64,000 nucleotides of DNA from Branchiostoma lanceolatum. Taxonomy: Eukaryota > Chordata > Leptocardii > Amphioxiformes > Branchiostomatidae. The position numbers and the translations under genes are program-made. The stretch covers positions 20,408,527 to 20,472,526 of the forward strand of contig NC_089730.1 of assembly GCF_035083965.1 (NCBI RefSeq). Direction: 5' to 3'. A model generated the notes under the pieces. That model was not told the DNA's origin. It did no database searches and saw nothing but the letters and a program-made list of their open reading frames with translations. This document shows positions 11,756 through 21,732 of the stretch, one piece after another. Within the stretch, counting starts at the first letter, position 1, and each line of letters begins with the position of its first letter.

Positions 11756-13184
11756 ATGTAGTGGGTACAGGACTGCGAACCCTTATTATATTTTGTCCCT
11801 ACATATGAAGAAACCTACAAGGAAGAAACCATGCAAACGTGACTTATTCCTGACTGTCTGACCAGCATAAGATATTATTTGATATCGTCAGCATGGAAAA
11901 ATATTTCAGACCTTCTTACGGTTAAACATTAAAACCTTATAAACCCTAAATTTCCAGGAAGTGTGGTGGTGAAAATTATTTCTTATGTAACCATTGGAGA
12001 AACTTAAAAGCTAAAAAGTCTTTATTTTGTTTGTAAAGTCTTCGGGCTACTTGACGACACTTTGAATACCGATAAGAGATACGGTGCTTGCTTATATCTA
12101 CGATTTGTTTTATTATGTTGTACATTATTAGTTGATTGGATGCTGAGATGAACGTTGACCAAACATTTTGTTTATACAAAAATGGAAGAAAGGCCTTTTT
12201 TGGTAGATAAGATAGCGTAAGAGTGAAAAACCCATTTGAATGTTACCAGTGCGTCGTTGTTTGTTAATCTGACTAACATATTCATTTGTTAAGTCATAGG
12301 GTTACATGACGACACTGCGTAATGATAGGAGTTTTTAGTATTCATCATCATCGGTATTATAATCGGTCCCTTTCTGACCTTTAGACAATGGTCCCGACAA
12401 ATTCTTTATGATACGTAGATACATCGCTATTTTTGTTTGTTTTGTTGGTACGGTACTGGAATGACAGTTGACCACAAATTTTGTTTATACAAATTTTGAA
12501 ATATAAGACAGTTTGAATCAAGGAGGTTATATACCTTGTTTGAATGTATTGTTTTTTTGTAAATTAGAAAGACAGTGACCGAAAAGCGCTGTGGCCGTTT
12601 ACCATACACTGTGACAAGTTAGTTAAAAGGCGTTGTTTTGACATTATACTAAGTTCATTATGTAAATATTCCTTTAATGATGTAATAAATGGACAATTTG
12701 TTGATCGAAAGACAAGCATTGATGTGATATTAAACTCCAAACCTATAAAGTGACTCCATTGAAGTTGTTTACTTTCTTGCACTACATTTTATTAAACGTT
12801 GTGCATTACATTTTGTACAATGAAAGATAATGGCAGCTAAGATACAATTTTTAGTTCATTCATGCAGTTTAATGAAATTATATTCTTAAAAAAGACAGAT
12901 ATATACATTGCATTGTATTGATAAAAAAAACTAACAATGTGACAGTATATAGCTCCAATTTCTATATCATTAATGTGCGGTCAGGCGAAATAAGGCCGGT
13001 TTCTAAATACTGTTTCTTAATATTGTATACATAAACGTTTTGTTTCTTGGCGAAATGTACCAGTTTGTATTAGCTAATATATTATGACTCTCGCGAGATG
13101 TAATTCTAATTCAAAATATAGTAATTCCGGAATAAACGTTAATTTATGATATAGCAGATGAGCACAACGTCTCGAATGATGCGA
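11756..13184. other. 3' flank of gene 5
   Basis: Decayed finger sequence to about 11850, then AT-rich flank. Two copies of a block containing ACATTTTGTTTATAC-like sequence lie at 12138-12177 and 12449-12490, with related copies in the 3' flank of gene 6. No gene is seen. Confidence 0.5.
12138..12490 (+). repeat. 3'-flank repeat, two copies (gene 5)
   Basis: Copies at 12138-12177 and 12449-12490 share a core reading roughly GGTACTGGAATGACAGTTGA followed by CCACAAATTTTGTTTATAC. Two more copies lie at 14951-14991 and 15319-15362. Each is preceded by a similar AT-rich TTGTAC/ATTA stretch. Confidence 0.6.
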
Positions 13185-13346
13185 TCTGGGTAATCAGGTT
13201 GATCAACTTTGACCTTTGCTCCACTGTTTGGTGATCACACTTAGCCGCCATTTTGAGTCGTTCGAGTCGTGTCATTTCTCTCCAATTTGAGGCGATTTAC
13301 ATCTTACTTCGAATCTATTGCAACCGTAAAGAGTTGTGCTAGACAG
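13185..13346 (+). promoter_or_regulatory. Shared promoter and non-coding exon 1 of gene 6
   Basis: GGGTAATCAGGTTGATCAAC leads into the DR1-like TCAACTTTGACCTTTG (13203-13218). A consensus YY1-like CCGCCATTTTG follows at 13245-13255, then the conserved UTR (TCTCTCCAATTTGAGGCGAT) and the donor AGACAG/GTAAGA with GT at 13347. One of the best-preserved copies. Confidence 0.8.
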
Positions 13347-13449
13347 GTAAGACCCTTGTTTACTACCTGAACCTTCGTCGTGTTGTGCTGCAGCTACATC
13401 AAGTCAGGACTGTTATAATTTCGAGCAGTCATACGTCCGTTATGGTTGG

Positions 13450-13463
13450 GTGGGGAGGGGGGC
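13450..13463 (+). promoter_or_regulatory. G-rich intronic element of gene 6
   Basis: GGGTGGGGAGGGGGGC lies about 100 nt past the donor, as in the paralogues. Confidence 0.5.
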
Positions 13464-13825
13464 ATATCGAATGTCATGTTTTAGGATAGGGTGGAGTAGA
13501 GATCTATTACCGTCTGAAGTGTCGAATAATCTAATGCTCCTGAATACCTCTTTTTTTTTAGTTAGACGCATCAAAACCATATACAGGGCTGTCTCCAGCT
13601 TTGAATATTTTGTTCAGTCCCAGTCATTATTTGTGTGCCCATGTTGTTGATTTTTGTTGTTAAATCTGTCATTCTTAGCTAACAAAACATTTTATATCAT
13701 GAACAACTATATGCACGTATGCTACTTTGTGCAATAATATTATTAGAAGAAAATCGGTCATGTTTTAAGATCAAGTCCGAATCCTTATTATCGTTCTACC
13801 TTCTATATTTTTATAGTCCCCGACA

Positions 13826-14746
13826 ATGGACGGCCCAAGCTGCGAGCTTCCTGTTGAAGAACAGCCTACTGGGCATCCTGGGAACGAGACAATCAGCATT
13901 AGGGACCTGGCAGCAGAACCGGGTAAGTGGAAGTACAACGGAAAGAAAACGATGCACGAGGACACAAGCATCGTAAACTCAGACATGCCCGGCAAGGCTG
14001 ACTCGTCACCTCAACTTCCACCGGCCCACGCAGGACGTAAAGACCCCCCTAAAGCACAATATGCTACGAAAGCCCCAAATTTACATATATGTGCGGAGTG
14101 CGGCTACAGGACACTGAGAAGATCGCACCTAACCATGCATTTGCGTACTCATACAGGTGTTAAACCTTTCAAATGTGACCAGTGCGACTATTCTGCTACA
14201 CAGAAAGGTCATTTGGACCGACACATGGCTAAACACACAGGAGAAAAACCCTACATGTGTGGAGAGTGCGGATTCAGGACTGCGTTCAAGTTGTACCTCT
14301 CTGAGCATATGAGAACACATACAGGAGAGAAACCCTACAAATGTAACCAGTGTGATTATTCGTCAGCTCAGAGGAGGTCTTTGGACCATCACATGGTTAA
14401 GCACACTGGTGAGAAACCCTACATTTGCGGAGAATGTGGATACAAGACAGCCGAGAAATCTCAGCTAACCATACATATTAGAAAGCATACCGGAGAGAAA
14501 CCGTACAAATGTGACCACTGCGACTATTCTGCTGCACAGAAATCCAATTTAGACCAACACATGGCTAAACATACTGGAGATAAATGCTATATGTGCGGGG
14601 TGTGCGGATACCGGACTGCTAACAGATCTACCCTATACTATCACATGAGAACACATTCAGGTGAGAAACCCTATAAATGTGATCAGTGTGACTATGCTGC
14701 TATATGCAAATCCAGCCTAGACCGACACCTAACTATACACATCTGA
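13826..14746 (+). CDS. C2H2 zinc-finger protein, gene 6 (8 fingers)
   Basis: A 306-aa protein that preserves the ancestral leader lost by genes 1 and 2: MDGPSCELPVEEQPTGHPGN, then an EDTSIVNSDMPGK segment and an HAGRKDPPKA segment. Eight complete fingers run from about residue 87 to 305. The start follows the acceptor TTTTTATAG at 13816. The stop replaces the glycine codon of a TGEKP linker (GGA to TGA), and decayed in-frame finger sequence (EKPYLCREC) continues, so the array was once longer. Upstream are its own promoter and exon 1, separated by a short intron of about 470 nt. Confidence 0.92.
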   Translation: MDGPSCELPVEEQPTGHPGNETISIRDLAAEPGKWKYNGKKTMHEDTSIVNSDMPGKADSSPQLPPAHAGRKDPPKAQYATKAPNLHICAECGYRTLRRSHLTMHLRTHTGVKPFKCDQCDYSATQKGHLDRHMAKHTGEKPYMCGECGFRTAFKLYLSEHMRTHTGEKPYKCNQCDYSSAQRRSLDHHMVKHTGEKPYICGECGYKTAEKSQLTIHIRKHTGEKPYKCDHCDYSAAQKSNLDQHMAKHTGDKCYMCGVCGYRTANRSTLYYHMRTHSGEKPYKCDQCDYAAICKSSLDRHLTIHI

Positions 14747-15580
14747 GAAAAACCCTACCTGTGTAGAGAGTGCTTACAAGTCTAGTCTTTCTGGATGAAG
14801 TAGACAAATGAAAAGCCTTTCAATGTAAAACTAGCCATTCATGGTAAATTCAACTGTGTCTTTTACTGTAGTGTACATGATAATAAGGAGTTATATGATA
14901 CTTGCTAATCTATGATGTTTTGATAATCTTGTACAATACTAGTACGTTATAGGGATGATACTGGAATGACCGCTGACACATTTTGTTTATTCATATATTG
15001 AAGATGTTTACCCTCAATTGATATGCCGTTACACGACGTTTTTACACTAAAAGATAATGGACAAGATATTATTATGATGATATTACGTTTGTAGATTTTA
15101 TTGTATTGTTAGAAGATAGTCGTTTATTCAGTCGTACCATAAAGGGCTTTTAACGACAATGTACATGTACATGTACATCTTCGTCAGCGAAGACAAGCCA
15201 GAGAACATGTACATAAATGTGTAATGTACTGATAAGTTGTACGATATTTGCTCATCTGTATGTGATATGCCTAATATGTTGATAACGTTACACATTACTA
15301 ATTTTTCTATTGTCCAGTGGATAAGATACTGAATCGTCATTTGCCACGCATTTTGTTTATACGGAAATGAAGACCATGGGCAACGACAAATAGGTAAACA
15401 TTGTTGTGAGATATAGCGAAATAAACGTTTGTAGCTATTTATGTTTTTGTCTTGTTTTGGTCCTATAGCGAAATTAATTACTAGTATAACTATCGCGACA
15501 GGCATTTCACAAATATATTAGTTGATCCAGAATGAATGCCCATGTAGCAAATTAGGTCAGCGGTGACAAAAGGTAGGAAC
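14747..15580. other. 3' flank of gene 6
   Basis: A decayed finger to about 14800, then AT-rich flank. It holds two copies of the 3'-flank repeat shared with gene 5 (14951-14991 and 15319-15362) and a short (TGTACA)n stretch at about 15160-15178. No other gene is seen. Confidence 0.5.
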
Positions 15581-15748
15581 TGGGTAACCAGGTTTATCAA
15601 CTTTGACCTTTGCTCCTAGTATGCTTTGACCCCTGGTTGCGCTTGTCCTACATCTTGAGTCGTTCGAAGGGTGTCATTTCTCTCCAATCTGAGGCGATTT
15701 TCAACTTACTTCGACTCTATATCAACTATAAACGGTTTCGATAGACAG
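15581..15748 (+). promoter_or_regulatory. Shared promoter and non-coding exon 1 of gene 7
   Basis: TGGGTAACCAGGTTTATCAA is followed by TTTGACCTTTGCTCC, a degraded YY1 site (CCTACATCTTG, 15647-15657), the conserved UTR and the donor AGACAG/GTAAGA with GT at 15749. The receptor-like block is intact but the YY1 core is damaged. Confidence 0.75.
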
Positions 15749-15835
15749 GTAAGACCTTTGTTTACCGTCTCTATTAGCGGTGTCGCGATACTGCATCGGC
15801 TATTTAAACTAAAGTCTGTGATTTGAGATATGTTA

Positions 15836-15850
15836 GGTGGGGAGGGGGGC
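15836..15850 (+). promoter_or_regulatory. G-rich intronic element of gene 7
   Basis: GGTGGGGAGGGGGGCG lies about 90 nt past the donor. Confidence 0.5.
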
Positions 15851-16269
15851 GTATTGCATTCCATCCTGCATACCAGCATACCATATTCGGGCAAATGGGG
15901 CCATTGGCCTGTAGGGTGCTGATCTCCGCCTTATAGCTATTATCCATGATCTGCTTCACATACACAATCGTTTGATATAGATATATATCACCGTAGAGAT
16001 TCGACTTCCCGATAATCTGGAATGGGACGCAGATAAGGTAGTGTGTTTTCTTTGTTCTGTGGTGAGTTCATTTGCATACAGGCATTATGGGCTAGGAACT
16101 CTATTATATATGCTTAGCTGTTTTTTTTTCAGTTACTAGTAGTTAAGGACTCAATATATGCTAGATGTTACTTCATATACACAGCCGGGAAATATGGATA
16201 TATATCACAGTAGGGATTGGAATTCAGGATAATCTGGAATAATTGTCTTAGGGCAGATGGAATTCCAGC

Positions 16270-16390
16270 CCCCCCCCCCCCCCAAAAAAAAAAAACTAGG
16301 TGCACTGGTGTACCCACAGTCAAAGATAAGGTGCATAGCTCCAATTTTGGTGCACAAAGGCACACATGCATCTTATATTTCGAGTCCTGC
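16270..16390 (+). repeat. Poly-C/poly-A tract and dispersed repeat, copy 2
   Basis: C15 and A11 tracts lead into AGGTGCACTGGTGTACCCAC and a further 70 bp matching 8098-8185. Both copies are in the same orientation, in non-coding sequence of the cluster. Confidence 0.65.
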
Positions 16391-16611
16391 ATCAAAATGT
16401 TATGGAAAATAGACTAAAATTATTTCACATAACATTTCAATCAATTTTAAAAATTCACCAGTGCTATGTATATAAGTGAATTACTAGCACATCAACTCTT
16501 TGGAACTAGCTTGGGAAGGGGAAATTAGCCCTCATATATTAAGTCACTAACTTGCAAAACCGTTTGAGCAGATCGACATATGTCCTAGGAGAGATTAGCA
16601 TTCCAATAATA

Positions 16612-16642
16612 GAATAGAAGAATAGAATAGAATAGAATGGAA
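16612..16642 (+). repeat. (AGAAT)n microsatellite
   Basis: Short imperfect pentanucleotide run, ATAGAATAGAATAGAATGG. Confidence 0.6.
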
Positions 16643-16911
16643 CCGCAATGGTTCAGTGACCCTCTGGTGTTCATGTTAATACTCTTCAATGTTCATACAA
16701 TCTGTTTACCCAGAGTCAAAACTCGGGCAAAACGTTGGATGGGACTGGCATTCTAATATATTCAAAGGAGTATCGCTCAACGCGATAACACACTGCCTTA
16801 TTTCACCATGTCACATACCTGTGGGGCATAACACTGTGTTGTAAACAAAAAGTCAATTTCATTTAATTTGTCAGTCTTACAACTTTCTGTTACTTGCATT
16901 CATTCTCAGAA

Positions 16912-19209
16912 ATGGACGAGCTTTTTGCTGTACTGTCGACCGGATATCCCGGGAACGAGAGAAACCCAGCAGAAGACATGGCAACAGGCACGGAAGGGTG
17001 GCAGGAAGAAAGCCGAGGAATGCTGTGCAAGGAAACGCTGGGTCTAAACCCCTCATCCGACATAAAACCCGCGCCACTGCCATTCGCACAGACAGGGCTA
17101 GAAATGCCGTGCGAGGAAACGCATGTTTTAAACCCCTCATCCGAAAAGAAACCCGCGTCACTGGTATTCGCACAGACAGGGCTTGGAATGCCATGCGAAA
17201 AAACGCATGTTCTAGACCCCTCATCCGAAAAGAAACCCGCGCCACTACCATTCGCACAGACAGGGCTAGAAATGCCGAGCGAGGAAATGCATGGTTTAAA
17301 TCCTTCACCCGACATGAAACCCGCGTCACTGCTATTCGCACAAACAGGGCTGGTAGACAAGCAGCTACAAGTGGATACTATGGATGGACCACACGTATGC
17401 AAGGAATGCGGGTATGTCGCAGCTTGCAGTGCCAGTCTAATCGTGCACATCAGAAGACACACGGATCCAAAACCCAACAAGTGCGACCAGTGTGACTATT
17501 CTGCTAAATGGAAATGGCAGATAGACCAACACAAGGAAAAACGCCATGACAAACCATACATGTGCGGGGAGTGCGGGTACAGGACGGTTAAAATGTCTAT
17601 ATTAACCGCGCACATGAGACAACATATCGCTGAGGAAACTTACAAATGTGACCAGTGTGACTTGACTTTTACAACAAAGTGCAATTTAGATCATCACATG
17701 GCTTTGCACACTGTTGAGAAACCTTACAAATGTGACCAGTGTGACTTTTCAACTACGCGGAAAGATAACCTCGAAATGCACATGGCTGTACACTTCACTT
17801 TTGCAACAAAGTGCAATTTAGATCACCACATGGCTTTGCACACTGTTGAGAAACCTTACAAATGTGACCAGTGTGACTTTTCAACTACGCGGAAAGATAA
17901 CCTCGAAATGCACATGGCTGTACACACTAGCGAAAAACCTCGCAACACTAGCTATAAAAAAGATACAGATAAACCATACATGTGCGAGGAGTGCGGACAC
18001 AGAACGACTTGCTGGTCTGCCCTAACCAGACATATGAGAAAACATACAGGTGAGAAGCCCTTCAAATGTGACCAGTGCGACTATTCCACTGCACACAAGA
18101 GAAATTTAGACCAACACATGGTTAAACACACAGAGGAAAAACCCTACATGTGTGATCAGTGCGGTTACAGGACGGGTTGGATGTCTTCTCTTGATGCACA
18201 CATAAAAACTAAACACAGTGGTAAAAAACCCTACCAGTGTACACAGTGCGAATACGAGACTACTGACAAGTATTACCTGGTCAAGCACATGCGCAAACAT
18301 ACAGGCGAGAAACCCTACAAGTGTGACCAGTGCGACTTTGCCACGGCATATAAGAGCAATCTAGCCAAGCACACGGCTAAACACGCGGCTACATACACTG
18401 AGGATAAACCATACGCATGTGACAAGTGCGAGTTTAGGACGCATGCAAAGTCTACTTTAGCCCAACATATGAGAATCCATACAGGTGAGAAACCTTACAA
18501 GTGTAAGGAGTGCGGGTTCCAGACGGCTGACAAGTATTACCTTGTCAAGCACATGCGAAAACATACAGGTGAGAAACCCTACAAATGTGACCAATGCGAC
18601 TATTCCACTGCATATAGGTGCAATTTAGTCCAACACGCGGTTAAACACACTGATTACAAACCATATATGTGTGAGGAATGCGGATACAGGACGGATCGAA
18701 AGTCTATATTTAGCCAACACATGAAAACTCATACAAGCGAGAAACCTTACAAATGTGACCAGTGCGACTTTGCTGCTTCGCAGCAAGGTTCTTTAGACAG
18801 ACATATGGTTAGACACAGAGATGAAAATCCTTACACGTGTGAAGAGTGCGGGTACGGTACGGCTTTCCCGTCTGACTTAGCCAGGCATATGCGAATACAT
18901 ACCGGTGAGAAACCCTACAAATGTGACCAGTGCGACTATGCAGCTACGTATAAACACAATTTAGACCGTCACATATTAACACACACTGGCGAGAAACCTT
19001 ACATGTGTGAAGAGTGCGGATTCAGGACGGCCGACAGTTCTTACCTATCTGAACATATGAGAAAACACACTGGTGAGAAACTCTACAAATGTGACCAGTG
19101 TGACTATTCTACTATATGGAAAAGCGCCTTATACAGGCACACGGCCAATCATACTCCTAAGGAACTCTTCATGGGCAAAGAGGGTGACTCCATGGGTGAC
19201 GAACTGTAG
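16912..19209 (+). CDS. C2H2 zinc-finger protein, gene 7 (20 fingers, repeat-bearing leader)
   Basis: A 765-aa protein, the longest of the cluster. Residues 1-36 are a leader with GYPGNERNP. Residues 37-148 are four near-identical 28-residue repeats of the form MPCEETHVLNPSSEKK followed by PAxLxFAQTGLE. Twenty complete fingers and one broken finger follow from about residue 160 to 745. The broken finger (HFTFATKCNLDHHMALH) comes from a 132-bp tandem duplication (about 17665-17796 and 17797-17928) that joined two fingers out of register without shifting the frame. Several linkers are non-standard (HTVEKPY, HTDYKPY, KHAATYTEDKPY), which would separate groups of fingers. The start follows the acceptor CATTCTCAG (AG at 16908-16909). 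The C-terminal 17 residues after the last finger are acidic (GKEGDSMGDEL). Confidence 0.93.
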   Translation: MDELFAVLSTGYPGNERNPAEDMATGTEGWQEESRGMLCKETLGLNPSSDIKPAPLPFAQTGLEMPCEETHVLNPSSEKKPASLVFAQTGLGMPCEKTHVLDPSSEKKPAPLPFAQTGLEMPSEEMHGLNPSPDMKPASLLFAQTGLVDKQLQVDTMDGPHVCKECGYVAACSASLIVHIRRHTDPKPNKCDQCDYSAKWKWQIDQHKEKRHDKPYMCGECGYRTVKMSILTAHMRQHIAEETYKCDQCDLTFTTKCNLDHHMALHTVEKPYKCDQCDFSTTRKDNLEMHMAVHFTFATKCNLDHHMALHTVEKPYKCDQCDFSTTRKDNLEMHMAVHTSEKPRNTSYKKDTDKPYMCEECGHRTTCWSALTRHMRKHTGEKPFKCDQCDYSTAHKRNLDQHMVKHTEEKPYMCDQCGYRTGWMSSLDAHIKTKHSGKKPYQCTQCEYETTDKYYLVKHMRKHTGEKPYKCDQCDFATAYKSNLAKHTAKHAATYTEDKPYACDKCEFRTHAKSTLAQHMRIHTGEKPYKCKECGFQTADKYYLVKHMRKHTGEKPYKCDQCDYSTAYRCNLVQHAVKHTDYKPYMCEECGYRTDRKSIFSQHMKTHTSEKPYKCDQCDFAASQQGSLDRHMVRHRDENPYTCEECGYGTAFPSDLARHMRIHTGEKPYKCDQCDYAATYKHNLDRHILTHTGEKPYMCEECGFRTADSSYLSEHMRKHTGEKLYKCDQCDYSTIWKSALYRHTANHTPKELFMGKEGDSMGDEL
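17020..17355 (+). repeat. Four tandem 84-bp coding repeats in gene 7 leader
   Basis: Four units each encode 28 residues ending FAQTGL. Units differ at a few positions, mostly in the PSSEKK/PSSDIK part. The unit is not a finger and matches no domain I recognise. It could be a protein-interaction or spacer segment. Confidence 0.9.
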
Positions 19210-19454
19210 TCAAAATGAAGTGCGGCTATAGGACGGCTGACTAGTGCCTCGGCATTGCCCATTGGTGAAAATCAGTCTTGCACAGGACATATGGACAGAA
19301 AAGTGGTGAAAGGATACGATTTATCGAATGTATGTCAGGACTAGCTGCAGAAACACGCCTAGAACGGTAGGACGCTTTGTGCTCGGGGAAGGAGTACGGA
19401 AGGATCCCGACATATGAATGTGTATTGTATTGTTGCAATTTCTAAAGAATATCA

Positions 19455-20290
19455 TCAATATGAATGAATGATTTTATTGCACAAAAATTGTATCGGTGAC
19501 AATGTATGACACTGTACAGATAACATAAGTTACAATCGAGGCATATTTTTCAACAATTCTGATTACTACATTTCTATACAAAAGGAAAACTACATAGACA
19601 CGGCCAGTTGGGAACAGCCTATAATAGACTTAAGTAGATGGCGTTATGCAGTCAAGGTTGGTCTAGCTAAGGTCTAGGCAGCAAGCAGTAGTGTCATTAC
19701 ATTGTACACAATGTTTGAAAACGTATGACTAGTTTACCAAGTAGGTATTGACAGTCTTTGTGTGGTATTGAGATTGACGTATGCTACCTGTAAATGACAC
19801 TGGGAGTTATTTATGAGAAATTCCTTACTTCTTGACTTACATTTTATTTTAGCCTCCTACTAGACTACTCTGTATTATAATTTCCTAATGTTTATATTAT
19901 GGATTTTTGACCTCAGATCTCTCAAGATCATTAGTTTGTTTTTGTTAAATGATTTCAGTGTTATTTTTTGACAAATTGATTTTGTGTCTGTATTTATTCC
20001 TATGTTTAATCACTATTTTATGTTATTAATTTTATCTATTATCTGTATTCCTATGGGCTCTCTTGGAAATCAGGCTTTCTTTGGCTGAAGAGACTACTCA
20101 TATGTTAAACTCGACATGTTGAAGTATTCATATACATGTACTTGTACTTAAGTTAATCATTTTGTGTACCATTGTTTGATGTTTGCATGTATAGTTGTAG
20201 AAGACCTTGCAAAATTCGTTTTACCTTTATTGTGTCAATATAGATTTCTCTTATGTATTAGTTTGAATAAATAAACCTGAGGGGAAGACA
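19455..20290 (+). repeat. Repeat-derived 3' flank of gene 7, probable LINE tail
   Basis: ATTTTATTGCACAAAAATTG at 19471 and GGGCTCTCTTGGAAATCAGG at about 20053, followed by TGGCTGAAGAGACTACTC and GAATAAATAAA (20263), look like 3' ends of non-LTR retrotransposons. No reverse-transcriptase frame is present here. The assignment rests on recognising the tail type and is uncertain. Confidence 0.4.
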
Positions 20291-20667
20291 TTCAAATAAA
20301 ATGCCAAATGAAATATTTGACTTGACTCGTGCTTTTTTTTAAAAAACATACTACTCAGCAGCTTACAACATGACAAAATGGAATTATGAGCATCATTTTG
20401 CATTATACATTCAGCCAACAGATATTACAATGAATTTGATTTAAAAAAACATAGTAGATGTTATATATTGATTTCTATGTAAAGCACAAAGTCTTTCACA
20501 ATTACACAGCTTATTATTATTTCACTGCTAGTAAAACTTTCAAAATATGACTATGCAGAAAATAATTTCGTAAGGTTGGCAGAACATAGGATATGGAAAA
20601 TTCCAATATCCTTCCCAAATATGATAAAGATAACTCTATTGCGCAACAATAATACAGGTACAAAGTA

Positions 20668-20924
20668 TTGGGGTAATCAGGTGCTTAAACTCTGACCTTT
20701 ACTCCGTTTCAGTTTTCATTGAAGTAAATACGACTGTCCGCCATTTTGAACCGAGCGAGGGCTGTCATTTCTCTCCAATCTGAGGCGATTTTCAACTTAC
20801 TTTGAGTCTGTATCAACTCAAACGTTCAAGACAGGGGAGGCATTTGCTTACCAGCAACGCACTGTGAGTTGGGCTGATGCAGCAGCTACTTGAAATCGAG
20901 AGTGAAATTTGAGCAGTCACTCAG
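20668..20924 (+). promoter_or_regulatory. Shared promoter and exon 1 of gene 8 with lost donor
   Basis: GGGGTAATCAGG, CTCTGACCTTTACTCC, CCGCCATTTTG (20738-20748) and TCTCTCCAATCTGAGGCGAT are all present. The conserved exon end reads AAGACAGGGGAGG at 20829-20841, so the donor GT is gone. The next good donor is CACTCAG/GTAAGG with GT at 20925, about 90 nt downstream, and probably extends exon 1. Confidence 0.7.
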
Positions 20925-21097
20925 GTAAGGTGTAGGTTACATATACATTGAACGGGAGGGGTCCTTCTGTCTTGAGTGTAATGTCATTACAGGTTTGCGT
21001 AGCAAAACCTTTGTTGCGTCTGTTTGCATGTACGGTGGCCGCCATCTTGAATTGCGACGTCACAAGGTCGCTATACCATTTTATTGGGAGGGTTTTT

Positions 21098-21115
21098 TTT
21101 GGGGGGGGGGGGGGC
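21098..21115 (+). repeat. Poly-T/poly-G tract
   Basis: T8 followed by about G15, in the intron of gene 8. Confidence 0.8.
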
Positions 21116-21732
21116 TAGCGTTCTCTCTATCTTTAACAAATCAGCACACAACTATCACGCATTTAACTCAAATTAAAAGGAAAAATCAATAGCAATTGAT
21201 ATCCATAGATAGACCCTGTAAAAAGTGTAATCGCTAAACTAACATAGCAAATCTGAAGTATATGTAGCCTTATAGGCAGGCGCTGTCTGTGTCGGCGAAT
21301 CTCTTTCACTACGTTGGCTAGTAAATTTTTAGACACTTGGAAAGCATGTGTTTAGTCATCCTCTGGGCAATATATTGTTAAATTTAAACAACCATGCATT
21401 TAAAGTCAAATTATGACACTGGTACAGGTAACTGTGCCCACGGTTGCTTATCAGTAGCCTGAAACCATCCTTATTTTAGCTACAACTCTTTTTTCCGCTC
21501 TGTACCTACGTATGCCATAAGGAAATCATATCACGGTAACCGCAGCATATGTGCAAATTGTTACAGTGGTGTGGGTACATAGGCACTGAGGTGTTAAGTT
21601 GGGATAACCTTATCGATTTAGAATGTAGTAAAACAGATTACTTTGGTTTTCCCCGCGCCACAGATTGCTGAGTAAAAATGAAAAGATTTTTGAAAACACA
21701 CTAAACAATTATTATTTTCTCAATTAGCAGGA

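Noticed and set aside
16998-17495. Plus-strand 165-codon frame across the leader of gene 7 with repeated ARNAVRGNACFKPLIRKETR-like peptides
   Set aside because: It is the +1 shadow of the 84-bp coding repeat; the finger frame owns this DNA and explains the periodicity.
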